Of a stretch of 64,000 nt of DNA, positions 11,003 to 22,799 are shown piece after piece. How positions within the stretch are numbered: position 1 is the stretch's first letter; every line of letters begins with the position of its first letter. The DNA is from Cryptomeria japonica (lineage: Eukaryota > Streptophyta > Pinopsida > Cupressales > Cupressaceae), in contig NC_081415.1 in the NCBI RefSeq assembly GCF_030272615.1, forward strand, positions 419,488,257-419,552,256, written 5' to 3'. Under the pieces are notes generated by a model. It searched no databases, was not told the DNA's origin, and worked only from the letters and a program-made list of their open reading frames with translations. A program made the translations under genes and the position numbers.

Positions 11003-12216
11003 TGTAGCGTTCTAAAATTGTGACACTTGCAATTTCGACTGCATTTCAGTCTTCACGATGGCGACGCAACACGCAACCTGAATGGAGACCCCAAAACTTG
11101 CTCACGACACTGAAAACTGCATTTTTCAAGCACCATTGGCCTGAACCTCCTTGCACCCCGCTGTCCCGGAGGTGGGACCAGAGCGCCCAGCGCCCTGGTC
11201 CCTGGGTCCTATTTTGGGCCCGGTTTCCTAGGTGATATCGGGTCTTTTTGATTGCAATTTGGAAATATACTTCCCTGGTCGGCCTAAGGTCGGGAAAATC
11301 AGTCTATCAGCCCTAATTGTCAAGTATATAAACTACATTTTTCTCTCTCATTTGGCATATGAAGAGGATATGTGTAAAAAGCATGGAAATTATACTCAAG
11401 CATTCAAGCATTCAAGCATTCAAGCATTCAAGCAATTGATCATTCCAAGTCTCCATTCAAGGCTAAGTGTTGCATTCAAGCCAAGGATTCAACCATTGAA
11501 GAGGAGATCACTTATTACATGCTACATACTACAACATACAACATCTAAACCTTTGCACATAAGGATACAGACATCCTTAGAACAAGGTATTAGTACTTGT
11601 TTTACATTACAGTCATTTACATTTACAGCACTTGCTCATTTCTTGGTTAATTCCAAAACCGGGGTTTGACCTAAAGGCAAACCCCTAATCCCTAACCCCC
11701 CAATCGTCTTCGCTTTTCTGTGTGTAGGTTGCAGGTACGCGGCTGAGATTGAAGATCTGGAATCCTTGTGCAGAGACGAACCGATCCCCCTTCGTTTCGC
11801 GGATTTTTCAGAGGACCGTGGTGCCGGGCGCCATCGTCCCGACAACTTTTGCTCAAATTTGCAGGACAGCACCGTATCGACATTCTACTGCTAATTCCAG
11901 GTCCGCAGCTTCATCCTATAACCTAAACTCAGTTTATAAGCGAATCTTTATGACTTTCTATGCATGCTTAGCTTAATTTCCTTAACAACATTCTTTACAA
12001 AAGAGGGTAGCTTTGCTTTCCAAACCCTTGAAATTCATTTAGCATCCAATCTTACATTGTGTGGGATTGAATCTTATGAGTTTCAACCCCTCTTTTGAAT
12101 GTAAAGTCTTCCCCCTAAGTGAAAACCCATCGAATCCTAGCGAACCTCCCTTCTCTCTCCTCGGAGTTAGAAGAGGGGAGACCAACTAGGGTTCGACCGC
12201 GATTTTCCGCTTTACA
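11003..12216 (+). repeat. 3' LTR of TR-GAG1
   Basis: A 1214-bp copy of 4389-5625 with TGTAGC at the start and TTTACA at the end. It contains one 31-bp hairpin unit (11175-11205), four ATTCAAGC 8-mers, a TATA box at 11325 and the internal hairpin near 11813. The ATATT duplication follows directly. Confidence 0.95.
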
Positions 12217-12296
12217 ATATTTTTGGATGATGTATTATTTTTGGATTTTCTGATGGTTTTGAGAATACATAGTGTAATTTAATGGATTAATCTATA

Positions 12297-12660
12297 ATGA
12301 ATATGCAACAAAATCTATAATGAAATGAACATGTACACTATAATGGATAACCTATAAAATGAGAAGTGGAACAAAATTTTAAATGCAAACTAAGTGATAA
12401 GCACACTGTACAAAATAAAAAAGAATAATGCAACAAAATTTGAAATGTAACCTAAATGATAAATAAAAATAAAATTTGAGATGCAACCTAAATGATGGAT
12501 AAAAATGAATAATGCAACAAAATTTGAAATGCAAGCTAAATGATGGATAAAAACAAAATTTGTGATGCAACCTAAATGATTGATAAATAATGAATATTTC
12601 AACAAACAAGAGATTAATGCATCAAATAAAAATGAGTAATGCACCTATATGAATAATGCA
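12297..12660 (+). repeat. AT-rich tandem repeat of 36- and 48-bp units
   Basis: Units beginning AAAATTTG and continuing with GCAACCTAAATGATGGAT start at 12435, 12471, 12519 and 12555, so spacings alternate 36, 48 and 36 bp. The extra 12 bases are GAATAATGCAAC. Looser copies extend on both sides. The minus-strand reading frames across it are artefacts of the repeat. Confidence 0.65.
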
Positions 12661-13026
12661 AAATTTATTTGAGAATATGCCAATCATAATACAATGACCT
12701 TGGGTGGGGGGGGGGGAATTGAGGTCTCCAATATGTGAAAAGGGGGATATGATCAGAAAATGTGATGATATGGGATGGGTAGGGAGATTTGTTGTGCATA
12801 AGATGTGGAGAGCCAACCTAGTTTGATATTGCCAAGGGTAGTCTACACCACTGATTATAGGAGCCAGGATGTCATGAAAAACCCAAGGCATGGACTCACT
12901 CTCAGACAAATAGGTATGCCTTGCACACAATCATGCAAGTGTTGATAAACACTAATGCAAGGTTGCCGGTACATACAAGGGAAACCTTCAAACACACCAT
13001 ACCACAAAAACATGGCCCAATATATC

Positions 13027-14275
13027 TATAAAGCGGAAAAATCGAACCCTAGTCGTTCTCCCCTCCCCAACTCCAAGGAGAGAGAAGGGAGAGTCACTAG
13101 GGTTGATGGTTTTCACTTAGGAGAGACTTTACATTCAAAAGAGGGGTTGAAACCCACAAGATCCAATCCCACGCAATGCAAGATTGGATTCTAAATGAGT
13201 TTCAAGGGTTAAGACATCAAGGATACCCTCTTTTGTAAAGAATGTAGATAGAAAGATTGAACTAGGAATGCATGTAAAGTAGGAAAGATTCGCTTATAAA
13301 CAGAGATAGGGATATGGGATGAAGCTGCGGACCTGGAATTAGTAGTAAAATATTGAGATGGTGTTGTTCTGCAAATTTGAGCAAAAGTTGACGGGACGAT
13401 GGCGCCCGGCGTGCACACGGTCCTCCGAAAAATCCGCGAAACGAAGGGGGATCTGTTCGTCTCTGCACAAGGATTCCAGATCTTCAATTACAGCCGCATA
13501 CCTGCAACCTACACATAGAAAAGAGAGGATGATTGGGGGGTTAGGGATGAGGGGTTTGCCTTTAGGTCAAACCCCGGTTTTGGAATTAACCAAGAAATGA
13601 GAATGCTGTAAATGTAAATGTTTGTAATGTAAACAAGTACTGATACCTTGTTGTAAGAATGTTTGTATTCTTACATGCGAAGGTGTAATGTATGTAGTAT
13701 GTGATCTCCTCTTCAATGGTTGAATCCTTGTCTTGAATGCAACACTTAGCCTTGAATGGAGACTTAGAATGCTCAATTGCTTGAAGGAATGCTTGAATGC
13801 TTGAATGCTTGAATGTTTGAATATCGTTTCCGCGTCTTGTACACATATGTCCTTCCTCCTCCAAAATGGGAGAGGAAATGTAGTTTATATACTTGTCAAT
13901 TAGGGCTGATAGACTGATTTTCTCGACCTTAGGCCGACCAGGAAACATTATTTTCCAATTTACAAACTTAAAGACCCGAAGCCCCATAAGAGACCGGGCC
14001 TAAAATAGGGCCAGGGACCAGGGTGCTGGGTGCCACGGTCCTGGGGGACCAGGGCACTGGGCGCCCTAGTCCTGAAGGACCAGGGCACTGGGCGCCATGG
14101 TCCCACCTCCCGGGATAGTAGGGTGCAAGGAGGGATCAGGCCAGGGTGCGGAAAAATGCAGTTTTTGATGTCATAAGCAGGTTTCAGGGTCTCCATTCAG
14201 GTTCCGTGTTGCATCGCCATCATGAAGACCCAAATGCAATCGAAATTGCAAGTGTCGCAATTTTAGGATGCTACA
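13027..14275 (-). repeat. Solo LTR of the TR-GAG1 family, minus strand
   Basis: 1249 bp, flanked on both sides by ATATC (13022-13026 and 14276-14280). Read on the minus strand it starts TGTAGCATCCTAAAATTG and matches the TR-GAG1 LTRs throughout (TATA region, ATTCAAGC-type repeats at about 13790-13823, internal hairpin near 13395-13425). The terminal CA has decayed to TA. A solo LTR with an intact TSD is the classic product of recombination between the two LTRs of one insertion. Confidence 0.92.
14015..14107 (-). repeat. 31-bp hairpin repeat, three units, in the solo LTR
   Basis: Plus-strand units start at 14015, 14046 and 14077, exactly 31 bp apart. All start GGACCAGGG and carry GGTCC or AGTCC near the end. 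The copy number (three) differs from the two TR-GAG1 LTRs (two and one). Confidence 0.85.
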
Positions 14276-14280
14276 ATATC

Positions 14281-15099
14281 ACTTTTCACAACATACCAAG
14301 ATATAGATTGACCCTGGTAGTGATGGGTAGGAACAATCATAGGTCAAAGTGATGCAAATCAAAGCAATCAGGAAAAATCATGCAAACAAAATATACCAGG
14401 CCAACTAACATATCTTGCCAAGAGTAGGACTTAGGATTTGTGGGTATACTATCGGATAGGGGAAGGATGCATCCCAATGGGAAGGAGTGACAGATGGATG
14501 TGAATAAGCAATAGAGCAGATGGCATGGACACTTGAGTTTAGGCATTCAACTGCTAAGACTTGACGGAGTACATGTGGATGAGTGTTTGGATTACATGCA
14601 AGTCAAGAAGAAGCTTGGGACTAGGAATTAAGCTTAGTTTGGTGGGATGAAAGATTAGTTTGATGGGCTGAAAGCTCAGTTTAATGGGTTGGTCCTTATT
14701 CATAATTAAGGTAGAGACTCATCATCATGTAGGTGATTTTTATGTCAAGTATGGGTGAGTAGATGAGGGGATAGTGTTCATGCTAGGATGAAGGGGAGAA
14801 ATGGTGATATACATGATGATGGATGTGGTGACGAATATGGATATCTGATGGCTGAGTGGTGGAGACAAAGTCTGACCTAATAGACGATGGATCCAGGTTA
14901 TTTACTTTGATGCCTGCAAATATTTTTTCACCAAGGTACTTGTCCATAGCACCAAAAAGTGGTTTTCACTGATGGACAAATTGATTTTTTTCTTAGTTTT
15001 TTTCATTTTTTTATTTTTTTGTATTTTTCTTGATTTTTTTTTGAATTTTTGGGATTTTAAGACAATTAGTGACCTTTTGAGGACTAGGTATAGAATCTC
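14281..15099 (-). other. 3' tail of element G, no gene recognised
   Basis: Downstream of the integrase on the minus strand. It holds a long A-rich run (T-rich on the plus strand, 14980-15060) and pyrimidine-rich sequence. The tail continues on the other side of the solo LTR (12662-13021). One translated stretch there (minus strand, about 12930-12700) looks compositionally protein-like but matches no family I recognise. No LTR is visible. Confidence 0.4.
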
Positions 15100-16452
15100 T
15101 TCAGGTTCATGATGTTCATAGGCTCATCTAGCTAGGGATCTCCTTTAGGAGTAGCCAACTGATATGCCCCTGATCCATACTTTGTTGTGATTACATAAGG
15201 TCCAAGCCAATTGGGCTCAAAATTGCCTTTCTTTTCTCTTTCTTGGAGGTTTCTCTGATTTTCCATAAGGACAAGATCGCCAACTTCAAATTCCTTGGTT
15301 TCGAATTTCTTGTTGTTACTCAAACGTAAGCGATTCTGATATACCCCGAGATGGTTTAAGGCCTTGAGGCACCTTTCATCCAGCAATTCTACTCTTGTTG
15401 CTTGGTAACTCTATATTCCTCATCTAGGAGGATATTTTGCAGCGACACCCTTAGGGAGGGGATCTTGATCTCAAGAGGGAGGAAAACTTTAGAGCCAAAG
15501 ACGAGGGAATATGGAGTGGTGCTTGTGGGTGTTTAGATGGAGGTACGGTAGGCCCATAGAGTAGGATGGAGTTGGAGGTGCCAATCATGACCAACTTCAT
15601 TGACTATCTTTTTAAGAATTTTGATTAAGGTCTTATTAGAGGCCTCATCTTGACCATTACCTTGCGGGTAATAGAGAGTGGAGAAGCAGTGCTGGATATC
15701 AAACTTTTGACAGAGCTCTTTAACATCCTGATTTGTGAAAGGTCTTCCATTATTTGTGATAATAACCTTGGGGATTCCATATCGGTAGATTAAATAGTTT
15801 AGAATGAATTTAGAGATTTGTTTACCAGTGGTGAAGGTAGGAGGAATGGCTTCCACCCACTTGGTGAAGTAGTCAATGGCGGTAATGATGAATTTATGAC
15901 CATTGGAGGATGTAGGGTGGATTTTCCCAATGAGATCGAGCCCCCACTGTGAGAAGGGAAAGGGTGTGATAAAAGGCTATAGATCTTATGATGGAGTGTG
16001 AATCTTGTCACCATGCTTCTTGCAAGGGATACATTTCTTGACATAATTATATGCATCTAATTCCATTGTAGGCCAATAGTATCTCATTCGCAAGAGTTTT
16101 TTAGCCAAGGTGAGACCACGTGAGTGTGCCCCACATAACCTTTGTGTACTTCACGTAGTTCCCATTCAGCCTCTTGTTTGTCTAGACACCTTAGGAGGGA
16201 TCCATCAAAATTCCTTTTGAATAGGGTATCTCCAAGGATAGTATAACGAGCACATCGATGGATAAAGGTTTGTTGTTGGGTTTTGGTGAGGTGTGAGGGA
16301 ATGGTGTTATCTCTTAGGTAAGTGAAGGTCTCCTGATACCAAGGGGATTTCGGACCAATGAGTATGCACACTATTTCAGACTCTGGTAGGTCATATTCTA
16401 GTATGAAGATTTGCTCTACCAAAAACTCACACTTCTTACTATGTACTGACAT
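15100..16452 (-). pseudogene. Integrase of element G (decayed)
   Basis: Minus-strand pieces give, in order, a His/Cys zinc-binding region (16452-16084; EVHKGYVGH), the catalytic core (about 15960-15533) and a C-terminal domain (15386-15132; GPYVITTKYGSGAYQL, typical of plant Gypsy integrases). The core has the first Asp in a GLDLIGKI context and the Glu in GQDEASNKTL. The second catalytic Asp is replaced by Asn (TNNGRPF instead of the usual TDNGRPF). Several stops and frameshifts separate the pieces. Integrase would insert the cDNA copy into the genome; this copy is dead. Confidence 0.85.
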
Positions 16453-16896
16453 CTAAAGGAGGGAACCAATAGTGGCCATTGCATTTGCAGCTCTGTTGTT
16501 GGTATGTGGAATTTGATCAAACTTGATTGGTGTAAAATGTTGCTTGAGGTCCTCAACCATACTGCGATAAGGAAGAAGCTTGTCATATTTTGTTCGATAC
16601 TCATCATTGACTTGTTTAATGACAAGTTGGGAATCACCATAGACATGTAATTCCACTATCTTCCATTGGATAGCTAGATGGAGTCCACTGATTAGTGCTT
16701 CATATTTTGCAATGTTTTTAGTGCATACAAAGGCTATCTTGTATGATTTAGGGATACGATCTCCTTGGGGTGTGATCAATAGTATGCCTATCCCCAATCT
16801 GTTCTGGGTGCAAGAACCATCAAAGTATAACTGCCACATGGAAGATATGGTGACATTCATTATGAATTCATTTGAAAATTCTGTGAGGATAGGGTG
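16453..16896 (-). pseudogene. Second RNase H domain of element G
   Basis: Minus-strand frame of 135 codons with LYFDGSCTQNRLG, KYEALISG and YGDSQLV, the Asp/Glu/Asp pattern of RNase H. The last acidic position of the usual ADA motif is Asn (RAANAMA). It follows the ordinary RT/RNase H of the same element (24077-26012) once TR-GAG2 is removed. An additional RNase H between RT-RNase H and integrase is known from Tat-lineage Gypsy elements. The open frame continues to the insertion site at 16896. Confidence 0.82.
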
Positions 16897-17437
16897 TGTA
16901 GCGTCATAAAATTGTGACCCTTACAATTTTTTACTGCATTTGGGTCTTTGCATTGGGCATCAACATCCAATATATTATATCCCACATATCATTTTAAGCA
17001 ATTCTATAAACATTTCGATTGCATCCTCTCTTGAGGTGGATTCTACTTTAGACATTTCTTTTCATTTACTTGCAAGTATTTTCAATCACTTGGTTAATTC
17101 CAAAACAGGGTTTGACTTGAAGGCAAGCCCCCAATCCCAACAAAATTTTCCTCTCTTTTATGTGTGTAGGTTGCAGGTGCGCAGCTATAATTGCAAGTTT
17201 AGGGTTCATTTTCAGAGACAAAAAATCCCTTTTTGGTGCACGGATTTTTTGGAGGACTGGGTGCAACTTCGAATCAGTCCCGACAACTTTTGCCCAAATT
17301 TGCAGGGAGGCTTTGTCTCGACATTTTACTGCTAATTACAAGTGCACAACTTCATCCTACATCTCTATCTCAAGATATAATTGTTTCTTTGTCATTTTTA
17401 CATTTAATCTCCCCTCATCACTTTTCACCACATTACA
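16897..17437 (+). repeat. 5' LTR of TR-GAG2, internally deleted
   Basis: 541 bp. Both ends match the 3' LTR (22800-24076). The part corresponding to about 22858-23371, which holds the TATA box (23148) and the 31-bp hairpin units (22971-23032), is missing. A second block corresponding to roughly 23820-24050 is also missing. Confidence 0.88.
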
Positions 17438-17440
17438 TTT

Positions 17441-17458
17441 TGGTGAACCTGACGTGCT
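17441..17458 (+). other. Primer-binding site of TR-GAG2
   Basis: TGGTGAACCTGACGTGCT, three T after the LTR end, as in TR-GAG1. The first eight bases are identical in TR-GAG1 and G2. The leader that follows (17459-18551) repeats a motif with AGTGGTTAA and AAAACCCTAATTTTCAAA several times and has one hairpin module (18069-18193) with the 14-bp palindrome CCCGAAATTTCGGG. Confidence 0.65.
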
Positions 17459-18551
17459 TACATGCTTTACAATGAAAATTATTGCATATTTTTAATTTAC
17501 AAATTTAATTTTCTTGCAATTTATAAAACTTAGTGGTTAATTCAATCAAAACCCTAGTTGTTAAAATTGAAATTGAACTTGTGTTTTGCAAAAACATTGC
17601 TATCTATTATCTTAGATCTAAAAATTACATTGCTTATCAAATTCAATTCTTTCATTGTCTTATTTAATATTATAATCAAATTTGCAAATTTAAGTGGTTA
17701 ATTGTCAAAACCCTAATTTTCAAAAATCAACTTGAATTTGTGCAAACATTGGATTCATATTTAATTTTCAGATTTGGGACTATTTTTCAGATTTGTCTTC
17801 TTGCCTAAAATTCAAATTTTCAATTTCCCTCCTTTTTTCCAAAATTCAGTGGTTAGGTCCTAAAACCCTAATTTTCAAATTTACTTGGATTTTGTGCAAA
17901 TTTCAACTAGTTTTAGTTTTCTAAATATTATTCAAGGTGGCCCTATCCATTGGGTTTGACCTTTTTCAAATTTCTTTTTCAATTTCTTATCTTTTTCAAA
18001 ACCCTAATAGGGTCCTATTTTACCACTCAAACCTTAATTTGCCTATCTAGATTTCATAAAATCAATTAATTTATTGGGCTTAGCTCTCAAATCATTGTAG
18101 CTATCATCCTTGAAAATTTCTGAAAAAGTTGGGTGGACCAAGTATACTTTCAACCTGGTCCTTGGCTTTTTTCCCGAAATTTCGGGAGACTATTATGACT
18201 GTATTTAATTGCTTAAATCCAGAAAATTGGTTGATTTTGTCGAATTTTGATCCCTCTAAAATAAAAAATACTTCCCAATTTCAACATCACACATTTCAAG
18301 GAAAAAAATAAAATCAAGTGGTTAATTATAATCTACCCTAATTTTAAAATCTTAATTTTAATTAAGTGGTATCCCATTGGGCCTAATTTTAAATTTCAAT
18401 CTCTTTTTATTCATCGTTTTCTTGGAGATTGTGTCATTCCTTCTTTCCATAAAGTTCAAATCATCTAATCATAATTTTCTTGGATTTTTGCATTATTCAA
18501 TTTTGCAAACTTTGTTCCCAAAATTCAAATTTCAAATGTTTCTTCTAGTGC

Positions 18552-21500
18552 ATGAGTTTTACAACTATTAGTCCTACCTATACTATCCCCGTTAGATGAA
18601 GCATTAGAATTAAGGCTTCCCAAGGCTTAATTCCTAAAGAGATGGAGCCAAATTTGGGTGACTTCTACAATGAGGATATTGCTAATTCTTCCTATCCTAA
18701 TAACATCCCTATCTACCCAATTGATGATTCCCATGATGAAGAAGAAGCTTTGACTAGAATTTTCATAGATCAACTATCAAAATTGGACAATCAATTCGAC
18801 AATTTCGAACAATAGATGTCTCAAAAATATCCTAATAGTGAAGCTCTTCCATTAATTGAAGGTCTAAAATGTATGATTCAAAGTGATCAGAATGGAATTG
18901 ATACATTGCGTGGTATTTCTCACATTGTTGATTCTAATATTATGCCCACAAAGTTGTGCTGAGAACTTAGGTTATTCACAACCTTCTACACAAATCAATC
19001 TTTCTATTCCTTTGACCACTTCAATGACTAGCATTCCTATTTTCACTTCAAACATCATGGCTACATCAACTCAAAATGTCATACCTACAACAATTAGTCA
19101 TGGGGGAAATCCTTCTCCTTCATTCAATCCTCCATATTTATCTATGCCTTCAATGAGTATTCCTATTATCTCCCAACCAATCAATTCGACACAAGGGGGC
19201 AATTCACCCAATCATTTTCTCCCTCCTTTCAGTGTCCCATTTCCTACTCAATCATCACCTATGCCTAATTATCATATTGTCCCACCACCTTATTCTCAAT
19301 CAAATCCTTCTTTCAATAACATCACACCACCTTCTCAATCAAACATTTCTGACATAAATTCCTCAACTGAAGCAATCACTAATAACCTTGCTCAAACTGT
19401 GTCATCATTGCAACAACAAATCACTTCTATGAGTCAATCCAAGTTTAGTGTGCCCACATTTGATGTTGCGATCCCACTTTATCTTGATATTGTTAGAGTC
19501 ATCCCTCCTAAATATGTTGAAGTCCCTCAATTGGAACTCTTTAATGGAAAAGGTGATCCTTTAACACATGTCAAAACATTCCAAACTTTGTGCACTGACT
19601 TTGCTTATGAACAAAGATTGCTTGCCAAATTGTTTACTAGAACATTAAGAGATAAAGATTTACAATGGTATTTCTCTTTTCCTTCTTATTCTATTAATTC
19701 TTTTCAACAATTTCAAAACAACATAGGTCCTAAAATTAGTTTGACTGATCTAATGCATTGTAAACAAGGTGTTAAAGAAAAAGTGTTTTATTTCATTGGT
19801 CAACATAAGCATTTGTGTTCTCAAATTTCTTTTCCAGTTCCTAACAATGATATTCAAATAATTTCCATTTCTAATTTGCAAAAAGACATTAGGGAAAAAA
19901 TTCTCCTTTCTGAGTTTACTTTCTTTCCACAGTTGTGCGCAACACTTCACAATTATCAATTGACTCTGAGTCAACTAGAGAAATATACTCCTATGGCTCA
20001 GAGTGATAAGGGTGAGAGTGCTCAACAACCATTTGTGAAATTCAAACCGAACAAAGGCTTCATCAAATTCAATGACACCATCAACAACAACAGCATGAAT
20101 GCTACAACGGGTGTGCCTCCTATTTTTAAAGTGTTAAAAAGAGAAAGACAATTTACTCCTTTGAATGAATCTTTGCATAGCATCATGTCTTAGTTGTTAC
20201 AAAGAAAAGTTATCAAACTTCCTCAAATAAAACCAGTTGACCCTTCTAAGGCAGCCTCACCTTACTTTGATAATAAGTCTTTTTGTCAATTTCATCGTCA
20301 ACCTGGTCATGATACTAAGAAATGTTTTGCATTAAAATGTAAGATTCAAGGCCTAATTGATAATACTACTATATTTGTGGCAGGTGTGAATGATAAGGGA
20401 AATAAATAAGTAGCTCCTCCCAGTCAAAATCTTTATATTTTCACTGATCCTTTACACTCTCATTCCTCTAACGTGATTGAGATTGAGCATAACTCTTTCT
20501 CTCCCTCTGATCTCACTACCATGGCTCCAAATTTGGTGAATATTGTAGAGAAACAAGAAACACCTAAGCATCAATGTATCACATTTGACCCTAGTGAGAC
20601 CATTAGAGAATCTAATGGCCCTTTATAAATAGTTACGAAGATCCAAGGCAAACCTTGTTGTGGTGTGCTTATTGATCCCTCTTGCATGGTTAATGTCATC
20701 ACTGAAGAATATCTTTATACTTTACATTTGCATCAACCAATCTATGATGATACTAATGTGGTCGTTAAGTTATTTGATGGATTTTCTTGTCCTACTATTG
20801 GTTCTATCACACTCCCTACACAGGTTCACACTAAATCTATAGATGTCAACTTTGTTATCATTCTTTCATCTAAACAATTCCATGTGAAGTTAGGCTACGC
20901 TTGGCTATCCTCCATGAAGGCTATTGCCTCTCCAATCCATAAATGTTTGAAATTTCCCCACAATGGAGAAATCATAACTGTTAACCATAGCTTATTTCGA
21001 CCAACCAAAAGAATCCCAAGTGTACCTATTGATTACTTTTGGCCTCAACAATTTCAATCTCTTCCAACAAGAAGTGGTGATCTCTTTCAACCTTATCAAA
21101 AATGGAAGAAATATATGATCTTATCCTTAAGCCAACCTATAACTCCAACATTTGATATTCCCACTATTCTTGAAGATGAAGTTCTTCCTCTAACAGATAG
21201 AACTAACCTTCCTCCTAAGGAAGATTCCCAACCTATTCCTATGGATGAAACTATGAAGAACAATAATATCCCTCTTAAGGTTAGACCTGTACCTCCTCCC
21301 CATGGTGGACCTAGTCTCCTTCCTACACCGAACATTCCTCCTTTATATGGTGTAGTTCCACCTCCTTGATGTTAAAGAGAGAAGAGACTTGTCTCTCCTC
21401 TTGTTAAACCTAAGAGACCTCAACCTAACCATCCAACTACCAAAGATAAGAAAATTCCTCTTTCAACAAATATTTCTCCTTCAACAAATGTTCCTCCTTC

Positions 21501-22043
21501 AATAAATATTCCTCCTTCTTAGCCTTCTGCTAAGACTCGACAGAATCATTGTGTGAGAGAACCTGATGAAAACATCATGCTAGAGCTCATGAAGTTGTTT
21601 CTCAAACTATTCAATCGCCCAAAACACCAACAATTGACATAATTCCATTTTCTCTTCAGCAAGATGTTGAACCTAAATCTCCAAATCATAAGTTGCAAAA
21701 AACATGTGATAGTTTTACTTCTATTCATGTTAGAGCTCCTATTTCTATCAATCTTGATGAAGAAATAGGTGAAAATGTTATTCATGATGGCAATACAACT
21801 CCTAATTCTTTTGATAGTGAATATGAATATGTTGATGTTGACAAATATTTATCTGCAAAAATTTTAAAAGCCTTCATCCTAGCTCCTCGAATCAAAGAAA
21901 GTGACTTAGCACATGGGCATGGTCCTTGTTTGGATCTTGTGTTAGCTCCATCTATTGTGCTTGATGTCACTCCTATGGCATGTTTCTCAACTTCCCAAAA
22001 TAGTGATCAGCAAGATCGAGAGGTGGATGTCGTTCTAGGCTAG
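18552..22043 (+). pseudogene. Gag with retropepsin-like domain of TR-GAG2 (broken)
   Basis: Starts at the ATG equivalent to that of TR-GAG1 and ends at the equivalent stop (22041). It encodes the same order of Gag core, zinc knuckle (SFCQFHRQPGHDTKKCF), D-P-S retropepsin-like domain (near 20674), Pro-rich region and acidic tail. Damage includes early stops, a frameshift near 18950, an 8-residue deletion in the Gag core near 19700, TAG at 20191, TAA at 20407 and near 20626, and TGA at 21367. The D-P-S triplet is the same as in TR-GAG1, although the two copies have otherwise diverged. Confidence 0.88.
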
Positions 22044-22799
22044 CTACATTAGCACCGTAGATCCTCCACCTCTCTCCTTTCTTTCTCTTTTGTGACAATT
22101 CTTCTATGTGTATCCATGTTCTTCTATTTGTTGTCCCTAGTGATTTCTACTTGAGTATGATGCAAAGCATTGAGATCTCTTTTGGTCTCTTTCATGTTGA
22201 CTCAAAAGACACATGTGTTCCCTTTCTTCCAATGTGGTTTCCTTTCTTTGGGGAATGAGGACTATTCTATGCATATATACATGATATACATGAGTTATCA
22301 TACAACATATTGACCCCGAGGAAAGTGAATCCACCTTGTGCTTCGTGTTTAATGTTCATCATCCTTGGGTTTTTCCTTGATTGGGGGCTAAATCCTTGAT
22401 ATAATGTGCTACCTCCCTTTCTATCCCTTGGGTGTATCCTACCTTAAAGAAATTTCTCCCACTAAGGTGTTCACAATTGCTTTAATGTGGGGGCATACAC
22501 TCCACTCATATTTTCCTTCTTGATACTTGGAGTTACTTAGTGAACTTGGCTTCATTTTGTAATTTTTGGTATCCTTCCTTTTCATGACACAGTGAGGGGA
22601 ACCTTGCAACTTGTAGTCATGGTTCTCTCCCTCTTGATCTTCCCTTTACTTTGTCAATCAAAGTTGTAAGATCCTTAGTATATTGGGGGCTTGGTGTATC
22701 TTGCCTCCTTGATGTGGTGAAAGTCTTTTAATCTTGTTTTCTTGTACTTTATCGGTAGTATTAGTGTACACTTATACTCCCGCTAAAGTGGGGGCTAAA
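22044..22799 (+). other. Conserved 3' untranslated region and polypurine tract of TR-GAG2
   Basis: 756 bp, colinear with 10259-11002. It ends in TAAAGTGGGGGCTAAA, identical to the TR-GAG1 tract, immediately before the LTR. No coding capacity is visible. Confidence 0.7.

Larger units (their letters stand above)
4389..12216 (+). mobile_element. TR-GAG1: gag-only LTR retrotransposon (non-autonomous, Ty3/Gypsy-related)
   Basis: A complete 7.8-kb element with two LTRs beginning TGTAGC and ending TTTACA. The 5-bp duplication ATATT is found at 4384-4388 and 12217-12221. Internally, in order: a PBS (5629), a 1.2-kb leader, one long ORF for Gag plus a retropepsin-like domain (6806-10258), a 0.74-kb 3' untranslated region and a polypurine tract (10987-11002). 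There is no trace of RT, RNase H or integrase and no room for them, so transposition must depend on proteins from another element. Plant elements of this plan have been described as TR-GAGs. By eye the two LTRs differ by about 17 substitutions in 1.2 kb, nearly all transitions, plus two indels, so the insertion is among the youngest here. Confidence 0.9.

Noticed and set aside
12435-12620. CRISPR-like array
   Set aside because: Spacing of 36 and 48 bp repeats is contiguous with no unique spacers; the sequence is an AT-rich plant minisatellite.
12622-12930. Minus-strand protein fragment of element G
   Set aside because: Part of it looks protein-like, but there is no family match, and it runs into the AT-rich tandem repeat. 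It was left as an uncharacterised tail.
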